A stretch of DNA of 64,000 nucleotides from an uncultured Acidovorax sp. (lineage in GTDB: Bacteria; Pseudomonadota; Gammaproteobacteria; Burkholderiales; Burkholderiaceae_C), in NCBI GenBank assembly GCA_913774955.1, contig CAJYKV010000024.1, forward strand, positions 186,001 to 250,000, written 5' to 3'. A model generated the notes under the pieces. It was not told where the DNA came from and made no database searches. It worked only from the letters and a program-made list of their open reading frames with translations. Each line of letters opens with the position of its first letter. Within the stretch, counting starts at the first letter, position 1. Positions 9,846-17,450 of the stretch are shown piece after piece. The position numbers and the translations under genes were made by a program.

Positions 9846-11033
9846 ATGAGACCTCTTTCTCTCGCCCATCTGTTCCGTGGCCAGCGTTCCACCGCGCGTC
9901 AGGACACGCAGGGCGGCAGTGCCGCCGACGCCCCGCGCACGCACCCGGCCGCCGCCGAGAGTTTCTACATCGGTCCCCCGCTAGGGCACAGACTGCCGCA
10001 GCGCCCGGACGAGTCCGCCTCGCCATCGGCAATGCGCCCCCGGGCCTCCCTGCAAGAGATGGCTCCGCCCACCCGCCTTCCTGGTGCGGCGGGCAAGCCG
10101 GGCGCGGCGTCCGGCCACTCCACAGCGCCGGCCGAGGTACTCGGCGCGCTGACGACGATTCCGCTGGTCCCGCTGGGCCGGATCTCGGGAATGACCGGCC
10201 CCGGCGGGACGCCACGGCACCCCCACGTGGTCGGCGCGTTTGCCCGCGGAGCCTCCCTCCAGCCGATCGTGCCCGGCGAGCCGATGCCCTGGGACCACAC
10301 GAGGTTGAGCGTGGATGTCCTGGCCACCTCCTCCGACGGGGCCGTCCGCCGCTATCCCCCGCTGTCGGACGGCCGGCGCGACCTGATGGCCACCGGAACC
10401 ATCTGCGACATTCCCGCGGCGCACGTGAAGCAGAGGATCGGCGGCATCGAACTCACCCCCGACCGGCAAAGCGCAGCGTTCATGGTGAACGGGCGCCCGG
10501 TGCCTCCGCTGAAGCTGGGGCGCTTCCAGGGCCATCCGCTGCCCGACGGCAAGCTGCTGGTCCTGCAGCCGGACCAGGACCAGGGCGCCATGGCATGCGC
10601 ACTCATGCTGCTGCTCGACCAGGGGCACCTGACGCCCGGACGGGCCGACCGGTTCCAGCCCGAGGAGGGCCACCGGGCTGCCTCCCTGCAGGGCATCACC
10701 GGTCAACTGAAGGCCATGACGGGGCAGGAACCCGTGGTGGTCAGCCACGAGGCCAATTTTCACCAGTTCGGCCGTCGGCACGCGGCGAGGAACGCCTTCT
10801 GGAAGGCCATGGCGGACCGGATCGGCACCCTGGGGCCGGCCATCCTGGACCGGGGACGCGGCCACGTGATGCTCGACAACGTCAGGAAGGAAGGCGGCAG
10901 CTACCGCATCACGATCAGGGACCCGTTCCACGGGACATGCGTCGAGTTCAAGGACACGCACGATTTCTTCAAGGACCTCGACCACTCCGAGGGCAAAGCC
11001 ACCCTCGACGCCGTGTTCCTCCCGCGCCGCTGA
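9846..11033 (+). CDS. Candidate type III effector, papain-like cysteine protease fold
   Basis: 395 residues from ATG 9846, the first Met after the predicted transcription start; ATG 9819 overlaps the -10 box. The first ~100 residues are rich in Ser, Ala, Pro and Arg with no signal peptide, like type III secretion leaders. The C-terminal half shows the ordered elements of a papain-like peptidase: Gln246 and Cys251 in DQGAMACALMLLLDQG, His340 in GRGHVMLD and Asp359 in YRITIRDPFHG. The GHxxxxD followed by IRDP pattern recalls C39/C70-type peptidases such as AvrRpt2, but sequence similarity is only motif-level. With the upstream PIP box, the inferred role is a protein injected into plant cells. 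It ends four bases from the convergent phaR. Confidence 0.72.
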   Translation: MRPLSLAHLFRGQRSTARQDTQGGSAADAPRTHPAAAESFYIGPPLGHRLPQRPDESASPSAMRPRASLQEMAPPTRLPGAAGKPGAASGHSTAPAEVLGALTTIPLVPLGRISGMTGPGGTPRHPHVVGAFARGASLQPIVPGEPMPWDHTRLSVDVLATSSDGAVRRYPPLSDGRRDLMATGTICDIPAAHVKQRIGGIELTPDRQSAAFMVNGRPVPPLKLGRFQGHPLPDGKLLVLQPDQDQGAMACALMLLLDQGHLTPGRADRFQPEEGHRAASLQGITGQLKAMTGQEPVVVSHEANFHQFGRRHAARNAFWKAMADRIGTLGPAILDRGRGHVMLDNVRKEGGSYRITIRDPFHGTCVEFKDTHDFFKDLDHSEGKATLDAVFLPRR

Positions 11034-11037
11034 GGCC

Positions 11038-11577
11038 TCAGCGCTTGATGCCGAACGCCCCGAGCATCTGCTCCGTCTGCTTCTGCATCTGTTCCTGCAT
11101 CTGCGTGAACATCGCTTGCGACTGGTCGCGGTACTGGCCCATCATGCCCTGGTAGAGCGGCGACTGCGGGTTCATGAACTGTGTCCACATCTCGGGCGTG
11201 AAACCGTGCGACTGCTCCGCCATGCGCGCCTGGAAATCCGAGAACATCTGCACGTTCTTCTCGAGGTAGGCGCCCATGAAGCCCTGCATGGCATGGCCGT
11301 AGAAGCGGATGATGTTGGCGAGCACGGCCTCGGTGAACATCGGCGCGCCGCCGGCCTCTTCTTCCAGGATGATCTGCAGCAGGATGCTGCGCGTGAGGTC
11401 TTCGCCGGTCTTGGCGTCGCGCACGGCCACGTCCTCGCCGTCCATCACTAGTTGCTTGACCTCCGCCAGCGTGATGTAGGTGGAGGTGGAGGTGTCGTAG
11501 AGCCGGCGGTTCGGGTACTTCTTGACGACCCGCTGCGGAGCGCGGGGCGTGGGGGCTTCGGAGGGAGAATCTGGCAC
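11038..11577 (-). CDS. phaR: Polyhydroxyalkanoate synthesis regulator PhaR
   Basis: 179 residues. Transcriptional repressor of phasin and PHB-synthesis genes that senses PHB granules. The start is GTG 11577, supported by AAGGAG seven bases ahead. Residues ~17-75 form the PHB/PHA accumulation regulator DNA-binding domain (VVKKYPNRRLYDTSTSTYITL). Residues ~80-120 form the second conserved domain (FTEAVLANIIRFYGHAMQGFMGAYLEKN). The C-terminus is Gln/Met-rich (QMQEQMQKQTEQML), likely coiled. The phaC/phaA genes are not in the window, but bdhA at 23983 belongs to the same pathway. Confidence 0.96.
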   Translation of the reverse strand: MPDSPSEAPTPRAPQRVVKKYPNRRLYDTSTSTYITLAEVKQLVMDGEDVAVRDAKTGEDLTRSILLQIILEEEAGGAPMFTEAVLANIIRFYGHAMQGFMGAYLEKNVQMFSDFQARMAEQSHGFTPEMWTQFMNPQSPLYQGMMGQYRDQSQAMFTQMQEQMQKQTEQMLGAFGIKR

Positions 11578-11800
11578 GGCGGGCTCCTTGGGTCACCCGG
11601 GGCCGCAAGGGCCCCGAAACTTGTCGTTATGGGCTGTCTGCCTCCGATTCTAGGGAGCCGCGCTCGGCGGGGCCGCGAAGGAATACCCTGACGGGATGCG
11701 GCCCGGGTCACACTGGTGCGATTCCGCTGTGCGGCATTCTTTGGGCAAACCCGTTTAAGATGCGTGGGCCCTTCCTTCACCGGCCCGCCCTGGAGATCCA

Positions 11801-12316
11801 TTGCTCCCTTCCGCCCGCATCGTTCTGTCGGTCTCGGCCCTGATCGCCGGCGAAGCCGCCGCGCAGCCGGCCGCGCCCGCACAGGCCGCGTCCGGCCGCG
11901 CGCCGGCGGCATCCGCCGCGGCCACCGCGGCCCTGCCGGACGCGGCCGTGCAGCGCAAGGAGGAGTGGCTCACCATCCACGGGTTTCCCGAACTCGGCGA
12001 AAGCGATCTGGTGCAGATCAACCCCACGGTGATGCCTTGGCAGGAGAAGGTCGCGGTGGAGGTGCGCGTCTCGCGCAGTTCCCTGCGCACCAACCAGCGC
12101 AACGTGTCCTACCAGTCGTATGAGGGCATGGCCGTGTTCGACTGCGTGCAGCGCAAGGGCTCGTACCTGTCCCTGCGCTACTACCAGGAGCCGAACTGGA
12201 AAGGCCCCGTCACCGCGCGCGCCGATTTCAAGGAACACGATGCGCCCGTGGTGTTCGCCGGCATTCCGGGCGACCCTGCCGGCAAGCTCATCCGCGCCGC
12301 CTGCCGCGCCCGGTGA
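11801..12316 (+). CDS. Exported protein, surface-adhesin E-like
   Basis: 171 residues starting at TTG 11801, with GGAG seven bases upstream. A signal peptide (ARIVLSVSALIAGEAAAQ) is followed by an Ala/Pro-rich linker to about residue 45. The folded part contains SYEGMAVFDCVQRKGSYLSLRYYQEPNW and ends KLIRAACRAR. Two cysteines (FDC, AAC) could form a disulfide. The pattern of a stress-sensitive ‘DC...Y’ core and terminal Cys resembles the surface-adhesin E-like family of small betaproteobacterial envelope proteins, but the match is by pattern only. Divergent from phaR with a 223-base gap in which I see no clear operator. Confidence 0.75.
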   Translation: MLPSARIVLSVSALIAGEAAAQPAAPAQAASGRAPAASAAATAALPDAAVQRKEEWLTIHGFPELGESDLVQINPTVMPWQEKVAVEVRVSRSSLRTNQRNVSYQSYEGMAVFDCVQRKGSYLSLRYYQEPNWKGPVTARADFKEHDAPVVFAGIPGDPAGKLIRAACRAR

Positions 12317-12427
12317 CGTGCGGGTGCCGCGCGGGCACCCACGGGGATCATCGCCCTTGGCCGACAGGCGCGGCCTGCGGCCGTCCCTAGATTGGAAGTT
12401 TCGTCCACCCACCGGAGCTTTCATTCC

Positions 12428-13030
12428 ATGGCCTCTTCTTCCACCCCTTCGTCCTCCACGCCCGGCACGTCCTCCCAGTCCGGCGGCCGCCGCATCGCCC
12501 TGCTCGTCACCGACGGGTTCGAACAGGCGGAGCTGACGGGCCCACGCGATGCGCTGAAGGGCGCCGGCCACGACGTCCAGATCATCGCGCCCCAGCCCGG
12601 CCAGGTACAGGGCTTCAACCACGTCGACAAGGCCGACCGTTTCGACGTCGACCAGACGCTGGCCGACGCTTCGCCCGACGCTTTCGACGCCGTCGTCCTG
12701 CCGGGCGGCGTGGTGAATGCCGATGACCTGCGCACCCACGAGAAGGCCCGCGCCTTCGTGCAGGCGATCGACCGCGCCGGCAAGCCCGTGGCCGTGATCT
12801 GCCACGGCGCCTGGCTGCTGATCGATGCCGGCCTCGTCAAGGGCAAGACGCTGACCAGCTGGCCCAGCCTCGCCACCGACCTGCGCAACGCGGGCGCGCA
12901 GTGGGTCGATCGGCCTGTGCAGGTCGAAGGCCAGTGGATCAGCAGCCGCAAGCCCGACGACATCCCGCAGTTCAACGAGCAGATCCTGAAGATGCTGCAG
13001 CAGGGCGGTGCCACCGCCGCGCGCGGTTGA
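12428..13030 (+). CDS. DJ-1/PfpI family protein (protease/deglycase-like)
   Basis: 200 residues. ATG 12428 is chosen (GGAG ten bases before); in-frame TTG 12392 is less likely. After a Ser/Thr-rich leader of about 20 residues comes the class I glutamine-amidotransferase-like fold: RIALLVTDGFEQAEL with the conserved Glu, VVLPGGVVNADDLR, and the nucleophile elbow VICHGAWLL with its Cys near residue 122. This arrangement matches PfpI/YhbO stress proteins, which act on glycated or damaged proteins. A small gene with its own strong ribosome site follows after 39 bases and may be cotranscribed. Confidence 0.9.
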   Translation: MASSSTPSSSTPGTSSQSGGRRIALLVTDGFEQAELTGPRDALKGAGHDVQIIAPQPGQVQGFNHVDKADRFDVDQTLADASPDAFDAVVLPGGVVNADDLRTHEKARAFVQAIDRAGKPVAVICHGAWLLIDAGLVKGKTLTSWPSLATDLRNAGAQWVDRPVQVEGQWISSRKPDDIPQFNEQILKMLQQGGATAARG

Positions 13031-13069
13031 GCCCGGCCCCGTCCACCCAACCACCCACAGGAGACCACC

Positions 13070-13267
13070 ATGGTGACCCAGCTTGACTCTCCCGACGGCA
13101 AGCCCCGCAAGGACCCTGGCCGTCCCAGCCCGACGTTCGTGGAAACGGACGACCGCCGGAACCTCGAATCCTCCCGCCCGCCGACGCCCGGGCAGGACCC
13201 GGGCGCGGAGCCTGGCCGCGCCGAACCGGACGCGGGCCCCGATTCGGCTCCCCGCCGGGGCACCTGA
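13070..13267 (+). CDS. Small Pro/Asp-rich hypothetical protein
   Basis: 65 residues, highly charged and probably disordered (Pro, Asp, Arg, Gly dominate), with no hydrophobic segment or recognisable domain. The case for it being real is a strong AGGAG eight bases before ATG 13070 and its position 39 bases after the PfpI-family gene on the same strand. The sequence alone gives no function. Confidence 0.55.
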   Translation: MVTQLDSPDGKPRKDPGRPSPTFVETDDRRNLESSRPPTPGQDPGAEPGRAEPDAGPDSAPRRGT

Positions 13268-13397
13268 CGCCCGTCCTGCTTCCCTCGCAGCGCGCAGGGA
13301 GCGCGGGCATCGCGCCCGGTGCGCCGGACTATGATCGGCGAAACATCCGTTCGATCAGAACCAGGAGCCCGCGCAGCGGGCCCATCCGGGAGGGAGC

Positions 13398-14072
13398 ATG
13401 CCGTTTCATCCGAAGCCGCTGCAGCGCGAGCGCGCGCCGCATCCGATCCAGCCGCCCGCCCAGGGCCCGGCGTCCTGCAGGCGCCGCACAGGCCGTCCGG
13501 TTCTCGCGCACCCGGCCCTGGCCAGAGCGGCACTCGCCGTGGCGGTCTGGTGCGGGGCCGTTCCGGCAGCCGTCCACGCGCAGGCGGTCTACCGCTGCGG
13601 CAACACCTACAGCCAGCAGGCCTGCCGGGGCGGCCGCACGGTGGACACGGCGCCGCCGGTCGCGTCCACGGACGGCGCATCGGCACGCGAGGAGGGGCCG
13701 GTCACGCTCTATCTCTGCGAAGGCAAGAGTGGCGGAAAGTTCTGGTCCCGCCAGCACTGCCATGCGCATGGAGCCTGGGTCGACCGCACGGAAACCGTGC
13801 CGGGCGGACTGCGGTGGCAGGACCAGGTGGCCGCCGCCAGCGCCCAGCGCGCCCAGATGGCCGCGCTCGCGGCGCCGCAGCCCCGCTGGTCGCAGGAAGC
13901 CCTCGCGGCCCCGGCGGCGCCGGACCCGCGCGCCGTCTGCGCCGGACTGGAGCGGCGCATCGCCGAACTGGACGCCATGGGCCGGGCAGGCAGCCGCTAT
14001 TACGACCTCGACCGCATCCGCACCGAACGCCGCGAGACGCGGGACCAGCAGTTCAGGCTGCGGTGCCGATGA
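13398..14072 (+). CDS. Exported DUF4124-like protein
   Basis: 224 residues, ATG 13398 preceded by GGGAGGGAG. A long N-terminal extension leads into a hydrophobic segment (ALARAALAVAVWCGAVPAAVHAQ), best read as a signal peptide ending near AQA. The mature start AVYRCGNTYSQQACRGG is the DUF4124 pattern of paired cysteines in small betaproteobacterial periplasmic proteins. A second Cys pair (YLCEGKSGGKFWSRQHC) follows. The C-terminal part is helical (CAGLERRIAELDAMGRAGSRYYDLDRIRTER) and probably coiled. Its 3' end overlaps the convergent MocR-type gene by 20 bases. Confidence 0.8.
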   Translation: MPFHPKPLQRERAPHPIQPPAQGPASCRRRTGRPVLAHPALARAALAVAVWCGAVPAAVHAQAVYRCGNTYSQQACRGGRTVDTAPPVASTDGASAREEGPVTLYLCEGKSGGKFWSRQHCHAHGAWVDRTETVPGGLRWQDQVAAASAQRAQMAALAAPQPRWSQEALAAPAAPDPRAVCAGLERRIAELDAMGRAGSRYYDLDRIRTERRETRDQQFRLRCR

Positions 14073-15462
14073 TCGCCCGCTGAAACCGCTCGTCCAGCAC
14101 CGCGCTCACGTTGCAGCGCGACCAGCGCGACACCCGGGCGGGGTCCACCTGGAACACCCGCCCCGGTGCCATGCTCACCCGGTGCCGCAGCAGTTGCGCG
14201 GCCCAGTCGAGCGAATCCTCCACGCCCGGGAAGGCCACCCACAGGTAGAGGCTCTGCGCGCTGCGCGCGAACACCTCGCAGCCCTGGGCATCGAGCAGCG
14301 CCAGTGCCTGGGCCGTCGCCTGCCCGAGTTTCTGCCGCAGGCGCACCAGATGGCGCTCGTAGTGGCCCTCGCGCAGCATCACGTCCACCATGCGCTCGCA
14401 GTACTCCGACCCGCTCACGTGGATCAGCGCCTTGAGGTCGGCCAGGTCGCTCGCGAGCGCATCGTTGCAGGCGATGAAGCCCACGCGCAGCGCGGCCGAG
14501 AAGGATTTGGAGAAGCTGCCGATGTAGATGGTGCGCTCCAGCTGATCGAGCGTGGAGAGGCGCACGGCCGACGTGGGCTTGAAATCCGCGAGCGGGTCGT
14601 CCTCCACGATGAGCAGGTTGTGGCGCTCGGCGAGCTGCAGCACCTTGTAGGCCTTCGCGGCGGTAATGTCCGAGCCCGTGGGGTTGTGCGCGAGCGACTG
14701 CGTGAAGAAAAGCCGCGGCCGCTCCTGCTGCAGCAGCGCCTCCAGCGCCGCCACGTCGGGGCCGTCGGCGAGCCGCGGCACGCCGATCACGCGGGCGCCG
14801 GCGAGCTGGAGCTTGCCGAACAGCGGGTAGTAGCCCGGCTCGTCCACCAGCACCGTGGCACCCGGCGGCACGAAGTAGCGGATCACCAGGTCCATGGCCT
14901 CGTTGGCGCCGTGCGTGAGCACCAATTGCCCCGGCGCCGCCTGCAGCCCGAAATCCCCCAGCTTGCGCACCAGGCTGTCACGCAGCGGCCCATAGCCGTA
15001 GCGGCTGCCGTAGCGGAACAGCGCCCCTAGCCCCGTGCGCACCACTTTCTGGTGGTAGCGGTCCAGCCGCATGTCGGCCAGCCATTCGACGGGCGGAAAT
15101 CCGTCGCCCACGGCCACGGCGCCGGGCTCGGTCTTGAGCTGCTCGCGCATCAGCCAGACGATGTCCATGGCCCGGCCCAGCTGGCCCGACTCTTCCTGCG
15201 CCCGCTGCGCCGGCCGCGCCGGGCCCAGCACGTAGAAGCCCGAGCCCCGGCGCGGCTCCACCACGCCGCGCGAGACCAGCAGGTCGAACGCGGCCACGAC
15301 GGTGTTCTTGGCGTATCGGTGCAATTGCGCCAGTTCGCGCAGCGAGGGCAGCTTATCGCCCGGCCGGTACACGCCGTCGTCGATCTGCTGGCCGATCAGG
15401 TCCGCGAGCCGTTCTGCGATGGGGGCCTGGCGGCCGCGCGCGCGAGTGGGGGTGTGGGCCAT
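14053..15462 (-). CDS. MocR-type GntR/aminotransferase fusion regulator
   Basis: 469 residues from ATG 15462 (GGAGG in front). Residues ~10-75 form a GntR winged helix (PGDKLPSLRELAQLHRYAKNTVVAAFDLL). The rest is a fold-type I aminotransferase domain with the PLP lysine in GSFSKSFSAALRVGF and the LIVEDDP and LAHNPTGSD motifs. MocR proteins use PLP chemistry to sense a metabolite and usually control a divergent gene. Here that is mvaA, and the 119-base gap holds three half-sites of one motif (15492-15533). The likely job is control of mevalonate or HMG-CoA use, by position only; the P. mevalonii regulator MvaR belongs to another family. Confidence 0.9.
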   Translation of the reverse strand: MAHTPTRARGRQAPIAERLADLIGQQIDDGVYRPGDKLPSLRELAQLHRYAKNTVVAAFDLLVSRGVVEPRRGSGFYVLGPARPAQRAQEESGQLGRAMDIVWLMREQLKTEPGAVAVGDGFPPVEWLADMRLDRYHQKVVRTGLGALFRYGSRYGYGPLRDSLVRKLGDFGLQAAPGQLVLTHGANEAMDLVIRYFVPPGATVLVDEPGYYPLFGKLQLAGARVIGVPRLADGPDVAALEALLQQERPRLFFTQSLAHNPTGSDITAAKAYKVLQLAERHNLLIVEDDPLADFKPTSAVRLSTLDQLERTIYIGSFSKSFSAALRVGFIACNDALASDLADLKALIHVSGSEYCERMVDVMLREGHYERHLVRLRQKLGQATAQALALLDAQGCEVFARSAQSLYLWVAFPGVEDSLDWAAQLLRHRVSMAPGRVFQVDPARVSRWSRCNVSAVLDERFQRAIIGTAA

Positions 15463-15491
15463 GGCGGCCTCCGTTCATGTTGCAGTGCGAT

Positions 15492-15533
15492 GGTACTGTT
15501 CGCGCAAACTGTACCTTTCTCAAAGGGTACAGT
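15492..15533. promoter_or_regulatory. Three operator half-sites between mocR-type gene and mvaA
   Basis: GGTACTGT (15492-15499), ACTGTACC (15508-15515) and GGTACAGT (15526-15533). The second and third are perfect inverted repeats around a 10-base spacer; the first and second are inverted with one mismatch around 8 bases. The cluster sits between the divergent starts at 15462 and 15582. MocR regulators typically bind such arrays. Confidence 0.75.
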
Positions 15534-15581
15534 CTGCCTACAGTCCGGCGACCAGATTCTTGACTCCAGGAGATGCCTTCC

Positions 15582-16871
15582 ATGGTTGCCGATTCGCGAC
15601 TGCCCCAGTTCCGCTCCCTCACACCCGCCCAGCGGCGCGACTTCCTCATCGACGCCTGCGGCCTCGGCGCCGAGGAACGCGCCCTGCTCGACGCGCCCGG
15701 CGCCCTGCCCCTGCCGCTCGCCGACGGCATGATCGAGAACGTGTTCGGCACCTTCGAGCTGCCGATGGGCGTGGCCGGCAATTTCCGCATCAATGGCCGC
15801 GACGTGCTGATCCCCATGGCCGTGGAGGAGCCCTCGATCGTGGCCGCCGCCTCGTACATGGCCAAGCTCGCGCGCGAGGACGGCGGCTTCCAGACCTCCA
15901 GCACGCTGCCGCTGATGCGCGCGCAGGTGCAGGTGGTCGGCATCACCGATCCCTACGGCGCACGCATCGCCGTGCTGCAGGCGCGCGACCGGATCATCGA
16001 GCGCGCCAACGGCCGCGACAAGGTGCTGATCCAGCTGGGCGGCGGCTGCAAGGACATCGAGGTGCACGTGTTCCCCGATTCCCCGCGCGGCGCGATGATC
16101 GTCATGCACCTGATCGTGGACGTGCGCGATGCGATGGGCGCCAACACCGTCAACACCATGGCCGAATCGGTGGCGCCGCTGCTGGAGGAGATCACCGGCG
16201 GCTCGGTGCGCCTGCGCATCCTCTCCAACCTGGCCGACCTGCGGCTGGCGCGCGCCCGCGTGCGGCTCACGGCGCAGACGCTCGCCACCAAAGAGCGCAG
16301 CGGCGAGGAGATCATCGAAGGCATCCTGGATGCCTACACCTTCGCCGCCATCGACCCCTACCGTGCCGCCACGCACAACAAGGGCATCATGAACGGCATC
16401 GATCCCGTCATCGTCGCCACCGGCAACGACTGGCGCGCGGTGGAGGCCGGCGCGCACGCCTACGCCAGCCGCGGCGGTCTCTACACCTCGCTCACGCGCT
16501 GGGAGAAGGACACCTCCGGCGCGCTGGTCGGCACCATAGAGCTGCCCATGCCGGTGGGCCTGGTGGGCGGCGCCACCAAGACGCATCCGCTGGCGCGCCT
16601 CGCGCTCCGGATGATGGACGTGAAGAGCGCCCAGGAACTCGGCGAGATCGCCGCGGCCGTGGGCCTCGCGCAGAACCTGGGCGCCCTGCGCGCCTTGGCC
16701 ACCGAAGGCATCCAGCGCGGCCACATGGCCCTGCACGCCCGCAACATCGCGCTGGTGGCGGGTGCCACGGGCGACGAGGTGGAGGCCGTGGCCAAGCGCC
16801 TGGCCGCCGAGCACGACGTGCGCACCGACCGGGCGCTGGAAGTGCTGAAGGAACTGCGCGCAAAGGGTTGA
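15582..16871 (+). CDS. mvaA: Hydroxymethylglutaryl-CoA reductase, degradative (class II)
   Basis: 429 residues, the same size as the Pseudomonas mevalonii enzyme, which oxidises mevalonate to HMG-CoA. ATG 15582 has AGGAG nine bases ahead; ATG 15573 directly abuts that site and is less likely. Class II signatures are [19 protein letters not shown] with the catalytic Glu, [17 protein letters not shown] for CoA and NAD binding, [10 protein letters not shown] with the catalytic Lys, and the terminal His motif [12 protein letters not shown]. No mevalonate kinase is near, and the isoprenoid route encoded in this window (ispD, ispF) is the MEP pathway, so the enzyme is almost surely catabolic. HMG-CoA lyase (mvaB) is not in the window. 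Confidence 0.95.
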   Translation: MVADSRLPQFRSLTPAQRRDFLIDACGLGAEERALLDAPGALPLPLADGMIENVFGTFELPMGVAGNFRINGRDVLIPMAVEEPSIVAAASYMAKLAREDGGFQTSSTLPLMRAQVQVVGITDPYGARIAVLQARDRIIERANGRDKVLIQLGGGCKDIEVHVFPDSPRGAMIVMHLIVDVRDAMGANTVNTMAESVAPLLEEITGGSVRLRILSNLADLRLARARVRLTAQTLATKERSGEEIIEGILDAYTFAAIDPYRAATHNKGIMNGIDPVIVATGNDWRAVEAGAHAYASRGGLYTSLTRWEKDTSGALVGTIELPMPVGLVGGATKTHPLARLALRMMDVKSAQELGEIAAAVGLAQNLGALRALATEGIQRGHMALHARNIALVAGATGDEVEAVAKRLAAEHDVRTDRALEVLKELRAKG

Positions 16872-16952
16872 CCCCGACCGTGCCCCGGCGGCGGTGGGCC
16901 TGCCAGGGTGCGGCACGTGCCGCCCACCGCTGACCATAACAAGGAGACAAGC

Positions 16953-17435
16953 ATGACAACCAACAACCCCGCCGGCTGGCGGCTGGCCGAAGTCTGGGGC
17001 GACACCGTCGACCTGCGGCACCTGGCCTGGTCCATCGCGATCGGCATCGGCATCAGCGTGACCGGCTTTTTCCTGGCCAGCCGCTGGCTCGCCACGGTGG
17101 TCGCGTCGCAGCAGCTCGCGCATGCCTACGCCATGCTCGCGGGCCTGGCCGGCTGCGTGGCGGCCGGCGTGATCTGTGCGCGCGCGTTTCCGCCGAAGCG
17201 CGAAGTGACCGAGCAGGACACCTCCACCGACCCGGCCTGGCGCCGCGAAGTGCTGGAGGAACTGGCCGCGCAGCCGGGCGGCCTGGGTTCCGTGGCCGAC
17301 CTGCCGCCCGTGGTGGTGCAGGAGCTGAAGGAACTGAAGCTCTACGACCTGTTCGTGCAGAACGCGCAGGCCACACCCGCTGCGGTCGCCCCATCCACCA
17401 CGCAGACCGCGGCCGCCGGCCGCGCGCCGCGCTGA
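16953..17435 (+). CDS. Small membrane protein, putative accessory subunit of the TctA-like transporter
   Basis: 160 residues from ATG 16953, which has AAGGAG in front. Two hydrophobic segments (WSIAIGIGISVTGFFLA and AYAMLAGLAGCVAAGVICA) are followed by a charged cytoplasmic domain (REVTEQDTSTDPAWRREVLEELAAQ and VVVQELKELKLYDLF) and an Ala/Thr-rich tail. It lies 81 bases after mvaA and 15 before the large permease, so it looks like the small membrane partner that TctB provides in tripartite tricarboxylate transporters, though TctB has four helices. I do not recognise its family. Confidence 0.7.
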   Translation: MTTNNPAGWRLAEVWGDTVDLRHLAWSIAIGIGISVTGFFLASRWLATVVASQQLAHAYAMLAGLAGCVAAGVICARAFPPKREVTEQDTSTDPAWRREVLEELAAQPGGLGSVADLPPVVVQELKELKLYDLFVQNAQATPAAVAPSTTQTAAAGRAPR

Positions 17436-17450
17436 ACCGGGAGCCACGAC

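Noticed and set aside
6871-9849. Long + strand frame opposite rimO, the TonB receptor and nikR
   Set aside because: Antisense shadow of three well-supported minus-strand genes.
12397-12421. PIP-like TTCGT-N15-TTCAT before the PfpI-family gene
   Set aside because: The second half deviates from TTCGB and the element lies only a few bases before the ATG, so it cannot act as an upstream promoter box.
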